DNA of 64,000 bases from Nocardia spumae (GCF_020733635.1 NZ_JAJFZL010000001.1:4030001-4094000), one strand, 5' to 3'; numbered from the stretch's first letter, positions 27,501 to 36,486 are shown. A program made the numbers and translations. The notes: generated by a model not told the origin, from the sequence alone.

Positions 27501-27906
27501 GTCGCCGCCCGGCGCGGTAGCCCTCACCGGGCCCGGCGCCCACACCGAGATGCCGGGCCGGCACCGCGGCCCACGGCTCACCGAGCGAGGCGTCCAGCGC
27601 GTCGAGCACCGGCCACACCAGCCGGTCGAGCGCCCATGGGTCGTGGTCGGCCGCGATATCGGCAGCGGCCGCCGATATGTCGGCCACCAGCGCCGCCGGT
27701 GTGCGGTAGTCGATATTCGCCGAGACGCCGTCTCCGCGCGGGCCGCCCAGTACCGAGGCCAGCCGTTGATTGAGCCAGCGTTGCACGCCGTGTGCGCCGA
27801 CGGCGACCACCTCGGCGGAGAACGGATCCGGGAGCGGATGGGCCAGCATCGCCGCGAGCGCGTCGGCCAGGGTGCTCGCCGACTCCGCCCGGTGAATGTG
27901 CAGCAC
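24508..27906 (-). CDS. recC: Exodeoxyribonuclease V gamma subunit RecC
   Basis: A 1132-residue RecC, typical length. The N-terminus MLHIHRAESASTLADALAAML and later LGLDDEVFPR, DRGLLLDAVLAAQEHLVVLYTG (split) match the family; it is a degenerate helicase-nuclease fold that recognises Chi and splits the DNA strands. It is first in the recCBD operon and overlaps recB by 4 bp. Confidence 0.93.
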   Translation of the reverse strand: MLHIHRAESASTLADALAAMLAHPLPDPFSAEVVAVGAHGVQRWLNQRLASVLGGPRGDGVSANIDYRTPAALVADISAAAADIAADHDPWALDRLVWPVLDALDASLGEPWAAVPARHLGVGAGPGEGYRAGRRLATAAHIAALFDTYGTARPSLIAEWADGADTDGRGVELPEDLRWQPRLWRRVRDRIGTPAPAERLEAVCRRLRTEPASIDLPERLSLFAPHRMPAGQLAVLTALAHHRDVHLWLVHPSPALWKADEPIRDDLAPAAVATARAVLVAPRRRTAAEPLTAHPLLAALGRDVRELRHRLAAVECVDTHHPAVGGDDENDSGTVLSGLRAAVHAGRRPQRTATAEHDDSVQIHACHGPARQVEVLRDVLLGLFRRDPTLEPREVIVLCPDPEGFAPLVRAAFGQGPAGPDDPDANPAHGLRVRPAERNAGAANSVLAVLDDLLGLAEGRVGVTQVLDLAATEPVRYRCGFDDDDIERLREWAAETGARWGIGQRQRQAFGLAEFGQNTLNAAVDRILLGVAAGESGADWLDLALPLDDVDSGDVDLAGRFAEFVDRLAVCVRDFSGPNAADPAGTPRPARQWSQLLHRALDLLTDLPAAAAWQGIAARREVVAAFEHAGETELRLPDVVAALRARSRARAARSNYRTGELTVCGLAPMRAVPHRVVVLLGLDDEVFPRTGGIDGDDVTAREPLVGERDPRSEDRGLLLDAVLAAQEHLVVLYTGADPVTGVPRPPVTPLAELIDVVRAHRGTDAVVRRHPLQAYDRSNFDARDPFGFDTLALAAAEAAARPAQPPPLWLPAPLPAPARTDVELSELVSFAEHPIRAFLWQRLGIRVPEEDEDIDERLPIELSGLATWNIGERMLAARLTGADPAALRAAEWRRGTLPPFGLGATVLADVEATVDRLVEVAAPIQQAPARTLDIAVDLGAGRRLSGTVADVHDDAIVRATFSRLAPKHRMAAWVRLLALAATERHQSWRAISIGRGRFGRPAWRSTLTAPAPATAAELLRELAELRDEGLAEPLSFAPSASAVYAERRCRGADLDSALAAAEEEFFGGPKGPRPFGDHTDRYLTYIWGPDPAFDELAAPLPAPDRHGETTAFGSVARRMWNPLLTNESQGQP

Positions 27907-28254
27907 CTGCTCCCCGCCTCTCTGTCCTCACTCGATCCGCTGTCGGGGTGGTCCGGCGGGACGATCCTACAAACCCGGCCCCCGGGTGCGTCCGTCCCGA
28001 CCCTCTGTCGCGTCCGCCGCCACCAGCCGACCATATCCGCAACCACACCGATACCGCCCGCGAACTCCGAATTGCCGACTTCGGCAGCATGTCACCAAAC
28101 TTCTGGCAACACAATCGAATCCGGTCGTTTCGCACCCGCGTCGGTCGCGAACAGGATTCGCCACCGCGTGTCACCCGTACACCGGGCTCACGGTATGTCA
28201 CAGTGCTTTGCGGGGAGGGTTGGGAGAAGCGGTATCGAAAGGCTGGTTCGATTC
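27907..28254. other. Intergenic region upstream of recC, no gene seen
   Basis: This 348-bp stretch separates recC (minus strand) from the small plus-strand gene. It should hold the recCBD promoter and that of the small gene. I see only short dyads, such as GCCGACTTCGGC near 28074, and a GGTTCGATTC string near 28243 that resembles a tRNA T-loop but has no matching stems. Frames crossing it look like shadows of recC. Confidence 0.5.
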
Positions 28255-28461
28255 ATGTCTGCGACGGTGGTCCCCCTCGTACCGAGATCCGGGTTCACGG
28301 TACGACGATCGGGCGAGACGTGGGAATTGATCAACTCCCGGCACTACGGCCGTGGCGTCGTCCTGCACACCTGGGCCCGGGACGAGCACTCCGAGGCCTT
28401 CGCGCACTGTTATCGACTCAACGGCCGCAGCGTCGAGGATCTACTCGCGGCCTTCCGCTGA
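28255..28461 (+). CDS. Small hypothetical protein
   Basis: A 68-residue reading frame beginning MSATVVPLVPRSGF and ending VEDLLAAFR, with Trp, His and Cys residues and strong G/C preference at third codon positions in its second half, which suggests real coding. No known domain and no hydrophobic segment. No clear Shine-Dalgarno precedes the ATG. It lies between recC (divergent) and the serine hydrolase. It may be a small cytoplasmic protein, or a chance frame. Confidence 0.45.
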   Translation: MSATVVPLVPRSGFTVRRSGETWELINSRHYGRGVVLHTWARDEHSEAFAHCYRLNGRSVEDLLAAFR

Positions 28462-28587
28462 CCTGCGCGGATACCCGCACGGTGGCCGAAATACGCTGGC
28501 CCGCAAGGAACTTTGCGCAGCTACCACAACCGCGGGTCCAGCTCAAGACGTGCATCATCGGCGCATTCATGGCTATTGTGGCTCACC

Positions 28588-29475
28588 GTGCGTTATCCCC
28601 GGACCGCGTCACGCGGCATTCGAACCACCCGCTTCGCCGCCGGCGCCTGCGTCGTCGCCGCCGCGTTGATGGCGAGCGCGCCCGCACTCGACCCGGCCCC
28701 GGCCGGCGCCGTGCCGTTGCGCATGCAGGGCTGCCGCGACGGCTTCGACTGCGATTTCGGCAGCCGGATCGCGGCCGTCGACAACTATCTGGCCTCTCGC
28801 CCGGGTGTGACCGGCTACGTGGTGCGCGACCGCGTCACCGGCGGCACCTACAGCAACGGCCAGGCCGACACCATGTTCTGGACCGCGTCGACGATCAAGC
28901 TCGCGATCGCCGAGGATCTGCTCAACCGGGCCCGTGTCGGCGCGATCGTGCTGTCGCCCGAGGACCGGACCCAGATGGAATCGATGCTGGCGACCTCCAA
29001 CGATTCCGCCGCCGACTATCTGTGGAACAAATACGCCGGGCCCGACCGGCTGGCGTTCAACAACGCCTTCCGCGCCAACGGCATGACCGGTCTCGTCCCG
29101 CAGCCGCCGACGGGTGGACACGCGTTCCCGGACTGGGGTTTTCAGCAGTGCACTCCGGCCGACCTGGACCGGCTGATGAACAATGTGCTCGACCACATGA
29201 ACCCCGACGACCGCGGCTACCTGCTCGATCGCATGCGCAAGGTCGACACCAACCAGCACTGGGGCGTGTGGGGCGCGGGCGATGCGATGCGGCCGGGCCT
29301 GAAGAACGGCTGGTCCGACGAGAACGGCGGCTGGGTCGTCAACTCCGTCGGATTCGCCGGACCCGGTGAGCGCTACACCCTGGCCGTGATGAACTCGCTG
29401 GGCGATCAGGGCGGCTATACCGAAGGCGAGGAGACCACCACGCACGTCGCGCAGCTGCTGTTCTCCGGTCGGTGA
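28588..29475 (+). CDS. Exported class A beta-lactamase-like serine hydrolase
   Basis: A 295-residue secreted protein with an Arg-rich start, a hydrophobic signal core (about residues 18-34) and a PAGA cleavage region. The active-site serine motif SxxK is STIK (Ser101-Lys104); the second motif is seen as SND in ATSNDSAADYLW and the third as KNG in LKNGW, in place of SDN and KTG. Such changes mark it as a D,D-peptidase/esterase-like relative rather than a classical beta-lactamase. The GTG start places a proper n-region before the signal core. Confidence 0.85.
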   Translation: MRYPRTASRGIRTTRFAAGACVVAAALMASAPALDPAPAGAVPLRMQGCRDGFDCDFGSRIAAVDNYLASRPGVTGYVVRDRVTGGTYSNGQADTMFWTASTIKLAIAEDLLNRARVGAIVLSPEDRTQMESMLATSNDSAADYLWNKYAGPDRLAFNNAFRANGMTGLVPQPPTGGHAFPDWGFQQCTPADLDRLMNNVLDHMNPDDRGYLLDRMRKVDTNQHWGVWGAGDAMRPGLKNGWSDENGGWVVNSVGFAGPGERYTLAVMNSLGDQGGYTEGEETTTHVAQLLFSGR

Positions 29476-29487
29476 GCCGCCGGGCGA

Positions 29488-30984
29488 TCACAGCCGCGAC
29501 AGCCGCATGGGCGCACCGTCGCGTGGGAACGGGATGGTGTTGAAACCCCACGGCATCAGATAGTCCTCCGGGATATCCCACCGGTACGCGCGCACCATCG
29601 CGGCGATGACCACCTTCACCTCGAGGGTGCCGAAATGCATGCCGATGCATTTGTGCGCCCCGGCGCCGAACGGCATCCACGCCAGCCGGTGGGATTTGTC
29701 CTCCCGCCGGCCTTCGGCGAACCGTTCCGGATCGAACCGCGCCGGATGCCGCCACAGTTCCGGAATCAGGTGGTTGACCGCGTAGGCGACATCGACGTGG
29801 GTTCCGGCCGGGATGTAGTGACCGGCCACCTCGGTATCGCGAACCGCGCGCCGCACCAGTCCCGGCACCGGCGGGACCAGGCGCAGACTCTCCTTGATCA
29901 CCAGGTCCAGATCGCGCAGGCGGTCCAGGTCGGCGATGGTCGGCGTGGCGCCGCCGAGATCGCCGAACAGCGCCTGGGCCTCCGCCCGCACCCGCTGCTG
30001 CCAGTCCGGATGCCGGCCCAGGTAGTAGGCGACCGCGGTGGCGGTCGTGGTGGTCGTGTCATGGGCGGCCATGATCAGGAAGATCATGTGGTTGACCACG
30101 TCGGCGTCGGAGAAGGTCGCACCGTCCTCGGTCCGGGCATGACACAGCGCCGAGAAGAAATCGTCCCCCTCGCCGCGGCGCTTGCGCGGCACCATCTCGG
30201 CGAAATACCGCTCGAGTACCGTGCGGCCACGCAGGCCGGCCCGCCAGGCGCCACCCGGTACGGGGTGGCGGACCAGCGCCAGCGGTGCGTGCGTGCAATC
30301 GAGGAAGGCCTGCCCCAGCCGCTGTCGTTGCGGACCCGCGTCGACCCCCATGAACGTCTCGGTGGCGATCTCGAGGGTCAGATCCTTGATCGTCGGATAC
30401 AGCCGCAGACTCCGCGTACCGGAGGGACTCCAGCGCGCGATCGCGGTGTCGAGCACCGGGCTCAGATGCGCCAGATGTGATTCGAGCCGTTCGCGGGTGA
30501 AGGCCTGCTGCATGATCCGGCGGTGGAACATGTGCTCGGAGAATTCCAGCAGCAACAGTCCGCGGCGGAAGAAGGAGCCGATCAGGAAGTCCCAGCCCTG
30601 CCCGAAGTCGTTGCGCCGCTTGCCGAGTACCTCGTCCACGGCCTGCGGACCGGCCACCAGGACGCGGTCGACACCGAAGGACTTGTTGTAGCTGACCGGG
30701 CCGTAACGCCGATACCGGTCGAGCATCTCAGCGGGGCCCCAGCGCAGATACTGCAATGAGCGGCCGATGACCGGCAGTCCGGAGTCGCCGCGCACCGCGG
30801 CCGCGGTGCTGCCCGGCGGCGGGGTGGCCAGCACCTGTTCGCGGACGGGCAATCGGCGCAGCAGCCGATCGACGCGGTGGCGATCCGGAATCTCGAGGAA
30901 ATCGATGTTCTCCCGGTCCGCGACGGTGTACACCCCGGCAGTGGATCCCGCGGTGCCGGCGGGACGCGGGTCGGCGCTGACCAT
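29488..30984 (-). CDS. Cytochrome P450, CYP136-like
   Basis: A 498-residue P450 that resembles M. tuberculosis CYP136 along its length, including the N-terminal PPPGS...GLPVIG and the EHMFHRRIMQQAF helix. The I-helix is IMAAHDTTTT, the K-helix ExxR is ESLR, and the heme loop is FGAGAHKCIGMHFG with the Cys ligand. The ATG chosen precedes a long polar N-terminus without a membrane anchor. Divergent from a TetR gene, as cyp136 is next to a TetR gene in M. tuberculosis. Redox partner not encoded here. Confidence 0.9.
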   Translation of the reverse strand: MVSADPRPAGTAGSTAGVYTVADRENIDFLEIPDRHRVDRLLRRLPVREQVLATPPPGSTAAAVRGDSGLPVIGRSLQYLRWGPAEMLDRYRRYGPVSYNKSFGVDRVLVAGPQAVDEVLGKRRNDFGQGWDFLIGSFFRRGLLLLEFSEHMFHRRIMQQAFTRERLESHLAHLSPVLDTAIARWSPSGTRSLRLYPTIKDLTLEIATETFMGVDAGPQRQRLGQAFLDCTHAPLALVRHPVPGGAWRAGLRGRTVLERYFAEMVPRKRRGEGDDFFSALCHARTEDGATFSDADVVNHMIFLIMAAHDTTTTTATAVAYYLGRHPDWQQRVRAEAQALFGDLGGATPTIADLDRLRDLDLVIKESLRLVPPVPGLVRRAVRDTEVAGHYIPAGTHVDVAYAVNHLIPELWRHPARFDPERFAEGRREDKSHRLAWMPFGAGAHKCIGMHFGTLEVKVVIAAMVRAYRWDIPEDYLMPWGFNTIPFPRDGAPMRLSRL

Positions 30985-31042
30985 GATTGGAGCCTCCCGA
31001 ACACAGCGGCCCCGCCACACCGCGCGGCCGCAGAAAAAGTAC

Positions 31043-31060
31043 ACCTCGTACATTAGAGGT
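31043..31060. promoter_or_regulatory. Inverted repeat between P450 and TetR genes
   Basis: ACCTC and GAGGT form a 5-8-5 dyad (ACCTCGTACATTAGAGGT). It lies 59 bp from the P450 start and 12 bp before the tetR start, so a bound repressor would block both promoters. Confidence 0.55.
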
Positions 31061-31071
31061 AGAATCGCGCT

Positions 31072-31743
31072 GTGACAAGGGACACAGAGGTGCGGCGGCC
31101 GGGCCGGCCGCCCGGGCCACCCCGCGATCCGGAGCGGCGGCGCGCGGAGATCCTCGACGCCGCCGAACGCGTGGTCGCGACCGCCGGGGCCCGGATGAGC
31201 ATCGCGCAGGTCGCCGCCGAGGCCGGCTACGCCCGTACCGCGGTATACGCCGTGTTCCCGGATATGCCGGCACTGATCGACGCGCTCGCGCAACGACATA
31301 TGGACGCCATCATCGGCGCCGCCGACGAACTACTCGCCCAGCCGCTGCCGGCCCGCCGGCTGCTCCGCGCGGTAGTGGCGCTGATGTGCGATTTCGTCGA
31401 CACCAACCCGAATCTGCACCACGTCATGATGCAGCGCCTGGAAAGCGGAGATGCCGAGCACCGGCCGTTCTTCACCCGCGTATCGGATTGGGCCACATCG
31501 GTTTTCGACACCATCCTGCGCAGGCTGGACGCCGATCCCGCGCTGGCGAGGATCTGGGCGACCGCGACCGTCGGCGCGATCCTGATGTCGGCGGAGGCGT
31601 GGATGCAGCAACCGACCCGCTCACGCACCGAATTCATCGATCAACTCGCGGCCTTCCTGTGGCCGACGGTGGAGAGTATCGGCGGCGACCGCCTCAGCGG
31701 GCCGCTGGTCGGCGCCGAGGCGGCGGCACCGGTACCGAAGTGA
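31072..31743 (+). CDS. TetR family transcriptional regulator
   Basis: A 223-residue TetR protein with an N-terminal basic tail, HTH (ILDAAERVVATAGARMSIAQVAAEAGYARTAVYAVF spread over residues 24-62) and a C-terminal helical domain with W-rich positions near the end. Divergent from the P450 gene and probably its regulator. GTG start. Confidence 0.88.
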   Translation: MTRDTEVRRPGRPPGPPRDPERRRAEILDAAERVVATAGARMSIAQVAAEAGYARTAVYAVFPDMPALIDALAQRHMDAIIGAADELLAQPLPARRLLRAVVALMCDFVDTNPNLHHVMMQRLESGDAEHRPFFTRVSDWATSVFDTILRRLDADPALARIWATATVGAILMSAEAWMQQPTRSRTEFIDQLAAFLWPTVESIGGDRLSGPLVGAEAAAPVPK

Positions 31744-31839
31744 CCGGACGCGCCGACAATCGATGCTCGCCGTGACTGCCTCCGGGTCGCCGACTACCGT
31801 TGAGCCTGTCGTAGACCGCACGTCCGGCGAGGAGCGCAG

Positions 31840-33345
31840 ATGGGAACCGAAACTGTCGAGAACCGACGCCACCGAGTGGTGGTGATCGGATCCGGCTTCG
31901 GCGGCTTGTTCGCGTGCAAACATCTCGAACACGACAACGTCGACGTCGTACTGATCTCCAAGACCTCCACGCACCTGTTCCAGCCGCTGCTCTACCAGGT
32001 CGCCACCGGCATCCTGTCCACCGGTGAGATCGCCCCGGCGACCCGCATCGTGCTGCGTAAACACCACAACACCCGGGTGATCCTCGGCGAGGTCCACGAC
32101 ATCGACCTCGTGAACCGGACGGTCACCTCGGAACTGCTCAACCAGGACACGGTCACCTCCTTCGACAGTCTGATCGTCGCCACCGGCGCCCAGCAGTCCT
32201 ACTTCGGCAACGACCGGTTCGCGACGTACGCGCCGGGTATGAAGACCATCGACGACGCGCTCGAACTGCGCGCCCGCATCCTGGGCTCGTTCGAGGAGGC
32301 CGAACTGGCCAAGACGCAGGAGGAACGGGATCGATTCCTGACCTTCGTCGTCGTCGGCGCGGGCCCGACCGGCGTCGAATTGGCCGGGCAGATCGCCGAA
32401 CTCGCCGATCGCACCCTGGTCGGCACCTTCCGCAACATCGATCCCCGCGACGCACGTGTGCTGCTGGTCGAGGGCGCCGGCGCGGTCCTGGCGCCGATGG
32501 GTCCCAAACTCGGCGGTAAAGCGCAACGCCGCCTCGAGAAGATGGGGGTGGAGATCCAGCTCAACGCCATGGTCACCGATGTGGACGCGCGCGGTGTCAC
32601 GGTGAAGGACAAGGACGGCAGCGAACGCCGGATCGAGTCGGCGTGCAAGGTGTGGTCGGCCGGCGTGCAGGCCAGCGAGCTCGGCAAGATGCTGGCCGAC
32701 GGTTCCGACGGCACCGAGACCGACCGGGCCGGGCGCGTGGTCGTCGAACCGGATCTGACCATCAAGGGCCATCCCAACGTCTTCGTCGTCGGCGATCTGA
32801 TGTCGGTGCCCGGTGTCCCCGGCCAGGCCCAGGGCGCGATCCAAGGCGCCACCTACGCGGCCAAGCAGATCAAGGCCGAGGTCGCGGGCAAGCAGACACC
32901 GGAGCAGCGCAAGCCGTTCAAGTACTTCAACAAGGGCAGTATGGCGACGGTGTCGCGGTTCAACGCCGTCTGCCAGATCGGCAAGCTCGAGTTCAGTGGC
33001 TTCCTCGCCTGGCTCATCTGGCTGGTCCTGCACCTGTACTACCTGATCGGATACCGCAGCCGCACGGTCACCGTCTTCCAGTGGTTCGTCGCCTTCCTGG
33101 GCCGCAACCGTGGTCAGATGGCCGCCACCGAGCAGTGGGTCTTCGCCCGGCTGGCGCTCGAGGCCATGAACGGCAACGACACCGACGCGCGCGAAGTACG
33201 CGCCGAGGTCGGCGAGAAACCCGCCTCACCCGGTGCGGCGACACCGTCCGCCGGCAGCCACGCGGCTTCCGGTGCCGACGGCGACACCGCACCCGGTACC
33301 AGCGAATCCGCGAGATCGGATACCGCACAGCCGAAGGCGGGCTGA
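31840..33345 (+). CDS. ndh: Type II NADH dehydrogenase (NDH-2)
   Basis: A 501-residue NDH-2. FAD-binding VIGSGFGGLFA near residue 15, quinone-site region HLFQPLLYQVATG, NADH-binding VVVGAGPTGVELAGQIAE near residue 170, and VGDLMSVPGVPGQAQGAIQGA near residue 320. A C-terminal hydrophobic pair (about residues 385-410) attaches it to the membrane, and the last 50 residues are a polar Ala/Ser/Pro-rich tail. It oxidises NADH and reduces menaquinone without proton pumping. Convergent with ureD, as in M. tuberculosis (Rv1854c). GAGGAG precedes the ATG. Confidence 0.95.
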   Translation: MGTETVENRRHRVVVIGSGFGGLFACKHLEHDNVDVVLISKTSTHLFQPLLYQVATGILSTGEIAPATRIVLRKHHNTRVILGEVHDIDLVNRTVTSELLNQDTVTSFDSLIVATGAQQSYFGNDRFATYAPGMKTIDDALELRARILGSFEEAELAKTQEERDRFLTFVVVGAGPTGVELAGQIAELADRTLVGTFRNIDPRDARVLLVEGAGAVLAPMGPKLGGKAQRRLEKMGVEIQLNAMVTDVDARGVTVKDKDGSERRIESACKVWSAGVQASELGKMLADGSDGTETDRAGRVVVEPDLTIKGHPNVFVVGDLMSVPGVPGQAQGAIQGATYAAKQIKAEVAGKQTPEQRKPFKYFNKGSMATVSRFNAVCQIGKLEFSGFLAWLIWLVLHLYYLIGYRSRTVTVFQWFVAFLGRNRGQMAATEQWVFARLALEAMNGNDTDAREVRAEVGEKPASPGAATPSAGSHAASGADGDTAPGTSESARSDTAQPKAG

Positions 33346-33358
33346 CCGCCGGATTCGA

Positions 33359-34045
33359 TCAGCCCACCGCGGCGGCCGGTCGTCCGATCCGGCCGGCCTC
33401 GCCGAGGTGCGCGCCGGTCCAGGTCGACAGCGTGCCACCGGCCGCCAGCGGCAGCAGCGCACCGGTCAGACCCGTTGTGGCCGCGGCTCGCTCATCCGGA
33501 TAGCGCAGTTCGCTCGCGACCGCGCGGGGCATGGCCAGCAGATCGTCGGCGGCGGATCCGGCGCCCAGTTCCAGCCGGTGGCGCACCAGCGGCGCCCCGG
33601 CGGCATCGGCGATCAGATCGCCACACCAGAATCCGTGATCCTCACCGCTGCGGCCGATCTGGACGCGTTCGCGGATCCGCACCCGGGCGTCGGTGGCCAG
33701 CCGGACCACGGTGACGCTGCGATGGTCGGCGCCACCGGCGACGACGGTCGGCTCCGGATCCAGATCGAGTTCCGCGCCCGCGCCGACCTCGACATGCCAG
33801 CGGGCCGTCGACAGCCGGGTGTCCCGGCCGGGCAGCGCGATCGTGGCCGCCACCGATCGCAGCACCAGCCGTGCGCCGGGTTCGACGACGATGCCGATAT
33901 CGATGTCGTCGCCACCGAGCGGCGTGGCGGCGGCACCGATCAGATGAACGGTGTCGGGTCCGGTGGTCCGCACCGCGAGCCCGCCGACGGCGGCCACCCG
34001 CGGCGACGTTCCGGCGCGGGCGATGATGCGAATCTCAGTGCGCAA
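33359..34045 (-). CDS. ureD: Urease accessory protein UreD/UreH
   Basis: A 228-residue UreD, which binds the urease apoenzyme and, with UreF and UreG, forms the nickel-insertion complex. It shows the family features [19 protein letters not shown] and [22 protein letters not shown]. It is short and alanine-rich, like actinobacterial UreD. It begins with TTG and overlaps ureG by 11 bp. It is last in the ureF-ureG-ureD group and converges on ndh. Confidence 0.9.
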   Translation of the reverse strand: MRTEIRIIARAGTSPRVAAVGGLAVRTTGPDTVHLIGAAATPLGGDDIDIGIVVEPGARLVLRSVAATIALPGRDTRLSTARWHVEVGAGAELDLDPEPTVVAGGADHRSVTVVRLATDARVRIRERVQIGRSGEDHGFWCGDLIADAAGAPLVRHRLELGAGSAADDLLAMPRAVASELRYPDERAAATTGLTGALLPLAAGGTLSTWTGAHLGEAGRIGRPAAAVG

Positions 34046-34763
34046 CAGCGCTTTCCCCGGTGACCGACGCCGGCACGTCGCCCTGCCCGGCCGCGGCGCG
34101 CAACTGGTCGCGTACCCAGCCCAGCACCGGTGTCGCGGCCGGATCCTCGGTCAGCGAGGTGAACACGAAGGTGCGGCCCTCGCGGACCGCCGCCGAATCC
34201 CGGCGCATCACCTCGAGATCGGCGCCCACCATCGGCGCGAGATCGGTCTTGTTGATCACCAGCAGATCCGAATACGTCACGCCCGGACCACCCTTGCGCG
34301 GAACCTTGTCGCCCCCCGCGACGTCGACCACGAAGATCTGCGCATCGATCAGACCGGCGGAGAAGGTCGCCGTGAGGTTGTCGCCGCCGGATTCGACGAG
34401 GATCAGATCCAGCCGCGGGTTGGCCTCGATCAAATCGTCGATGGCATCCAGATTGGCCGTGATGTCGTCACGGATCGCGGTGTGCGGGCAGCCGCCCGTC
34501 TGCACGGCGGTGATGCGCTCATCGGGCAGGACCGCATGCCGGCGCAGGAAGTCGGCGTCCTCGGTGGTGTAGATGTCGTTGGTCAGCACCGCCAGCGACA
34601 ACTCCTCCCGCAACTGCCGGCACAGAGCGGCGACCAGCGCCGTCTTCCCGGAGCCGACCGGCCCGCCGATCCCGATACGCACCGGTTCCCCGGGCGTGCG
34701 CACCCGCTTGGGTCGGTCGTGAGCATGATCGTGTGGTTCACCATCGATCAGATGGGGCGCCAT
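34035..34763 (-). CDS. ureG: Urease accessory GTPase UreG
   Basis: A 242-residue UreG. P-loop [10 protein letters not shown], metal-binding CPH in [22 protein letters not shown], and the GTPase guanine motif NKTD are all present. The N-terminus ([14 protein letters not shown]) has four His in a short stretch, which may bind nickel; no ureE is present anywhere in the window. The ATG used begins just before this His-rich tail; the frame stays open upstream but is not coding-like. It follows ureF by about 110 bp. Confidence 0.94.
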   Translation of the reverse strand: MAPHLIDGEPHDHAHDRPKRVRTPGEPVRIGIGGPVGSGKTALVAALCRQLREELSLAVLTNDIYTTEDADFLRRHAVLPDERITAVQTGGCPHTAIRDDITANLDAIDDLIEANPRLDLILVESGGDNLTATFSAGLIDAQIFVVDVAGGDKVPRKGGPGVTYSDLLVINKTDLAPMVGADLEVMRRDSAAVREGRTFVFTSLTEDPAATPVLGWVRDQLRAAAGQGDVPASVTGESAVAH

Positions 34764-34875
34764 GGGCTCTCCTCTCGCATCGGCCTCTCGGCTGATCATC
34801 GTGGCCGATGCATGTGAACCCGGTGTTACCGGCCCGGTGAGCGAACCGAGACCACGCCCGATCCCCGCGGTGGCG

Positions 34876-35508
34876 CTAGGACGCGAACAGCGGCATCTCT
34901 CGGTCGAGGTGGCGCTGGGCGAGGACGTCGCCGAGCGGATCGGAGAGGGCGGCCGGGCCGGCGGTGGCCGCGCGGGCGGTCTCCTCACACAGCGGGGCGA
35001 GCGCCAGGGTGGTCGCCGCGACGGCGGCCGGATCCAGCGCGAGCAGCCGCTGCGCCGCGGTCGCCGCGCCGGTCATCGTCGTATAGACCACGACGCCGGC
35101 GATCTCGACCGGTTCCAGCTCCGCCGCCCGGCCCACGACCCCGAAGACCGTGGACAGATGCGGCCGCGCATCGAGGGCGGACCAATCATGGTGTGGCCAG
35201 ACGTATTTCGCCAGCCGCAGCAGCCCGCGACCCTGCGCCCGCGAGGCGGTGCGCGCGGCCGGTGCGAGAGTTCGGGCATCGGCCTCCGCGTCGGCCGTGG
35301 CGGGCGTCAGTGCTGCGGCGCACACGGCGGCCGCCAGCGAGGCCGACACCAGCCCGGTGGTGCGGATCCGGCGCCGCAGATATGCCGTCACCGTATCGAC
35401 ATCACGCACGATCCCCGAGGTGATCGCCTCCTCGACACCGCCGGAATGGACGTGCCCGCCGATGGGCAGCCGCGAATCGGCGAGCGACATCACCATCGCG
35501 AGACTCAT
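34876..35508 (-). CDS. ureF: Urease accessory protein UreF
   Basis: A 210-residue helical UreF, the GTPase-regulating partner of UreG. Features: [23 protein letters not shown] at the start and [19 protein letters not shown] later. Start choice: GGAGG at 35516-35520 abuts the first ATG (35514) directly, so the second ATG, 6 bases further on, is the better start. In relatives ureF directly follows ureC; here 11.5 kb of unrelated genes lie between them. Confidence 0.92.
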   Translation of the reverse strand: MSLAMVMSLADSRLPIGGHVHSGGVEEAITSGIVRDVDTVTAYLRRRIRTTGLVSASLAAAVCAAALTPATADAEADARTLAPAARTASRAQGRGLLRLAKYVWPHHDWSALDARPHLSTVFGVVGRAAELEPVEIAGVVVYTTMTGAATAAQRLLALDPAAVAATTLALAPLCEETARAATAGPAALSDPLGDVLAQRHLDREMPLFAS

Positions 35509-35556
35509 GGGCATCCTCCGCGGCCGATCACGGTCTCCGATCCTAGAACCGCGCGC

Positions 35557-36396
35557 TCAACCGGCCGCGGCGAAGTCCGCCGCGACGCTCACGGCGGCCC
35601 ATTTCTCGGTTTCCTCGGCACGCGCTCGACCGGCCGCGCGCGCCGCGGCCAGCGCGTCGCTGCCCAGCAGCAGCCGTCGCGGCGGTTCGGCCGCCTGGAC
35701 CACCTCGGTGATGATGCGGGCGGCGCGCGCCGGGTCACCGGGCTGGGATCCGTTGTTGTCGCGGCGGAAGCGATGGATCTCGCCGACGGTGGCTTCGTAG
35801 TCGGGCCCGACGGGATGGATGGTCATCGAGGCACCCTGCCAATCGGTGCGGAATGCCCCCGGCTCGACGATGACGACCCGGATCCCGAACGGCGCCACCT
35901 CGTTCGCGAGCACCTCCGAGAATCCCTCGACCGCGAATTTCGCCGTCTGATACGCGCCCAATCCGGGTGAGCCGCCGACCCGCCCGCCGATCGAGGAGAT
36001 CTGGACGAAGGTCCCCGACCGCTGCGTCCGCAGCGCCGGCAGCGCTGCCCGGGTGACGTTGACGACGCCGAACAGGTTGGTTTCGATCTGCGCCCGGAAG
36101 TCGTCGATGGCCGTCTCCTCGATCGGTGCGCTGTCGGCGTACCCGGCGTTGTTGACCACGACGTCGAGGGAGCCGAAGGTCTGCGTGACCGCGGCCACCG
36201 CAGCCTCGGCCGCCGCCGGGTCGGTGACATCCAACCGGACCGGCAGCAGGCGGGATCGGTATCGCCGCAGCAGCTCGTCGAGTTGCTCGGGATGACGCGC
36301 ACCGGCGGCGACCCGGTCTCCGGCGGCCAGCGCGGCCTCGGTCAGATGGCGGCCCAGGCCGCGTGACGCACCGGTGATCAGCCAGGTTCGGGCCAT
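35557..36396 (-). CDS. SDR family oxidoreductase
   Basis: A 279-residue SDR of the single-domain type often annotated oxidoreductase/retinol dehydrogenase-like. TGASRGLGRHL near residue 8, VVVNNAGYADSAP near residue 82, catalytic ISSIGG and YQTAKFA, and VEPGAFRTDW typical of this subgroup. The ATG is preceded by GGAGAG. Divergent from a TetR gene across an AT-rich spacer with several dyads. First gene downstream in the block that separates ureC and ureF. Confidence 0.88.
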   Translation of the reverse strand: MARTWLITGASRGLGRHLTEAALAAGDRVAAGARHPEQLDELLRRYRSRLLPVRLDVTDPAAAEAAVAAVTQTFGSLDVVVNNAGYADSAPIEETAIDDFRAQIETNLFGVVNVTRAALPALRTQRSGTFVQISSIGGRVGGSPGLGAYQTAKFAVEGFSEVLANEVAPFGIRVVIVEPGAFRTDWQGASMTIHPVGPDYEATVGEIHRFRRDNNGSQPGDPARAARIITEVVQAAEPPRRLLLGSDALAAARAAGRARAEETEKWAAVSVAADFAAAG

Positions 36397-36486
36397 GTTC
36401 AGCTCTCCGTTCGACGGTCCGGACACCCTCGGCGAGGGATCCGGACATCCATCAAATGTATCACCACTGTAGCACTTACCTCATTT

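Noticed and set aside
28242..28252. tRNA-like T-loop string GGTTCGATTC
   Set aside because: No T-stem, anticodon arm or acceptor stem pairs around it, so it is not a tRNA gene.
26131..28461. Very long open frame on the plus strand across recC and its upstream region
   Set aside because: It lies antisense to recC and is kept open by GC-rich codon structure. Only its last 68 codons, outside recC, were considered as a possible gene.
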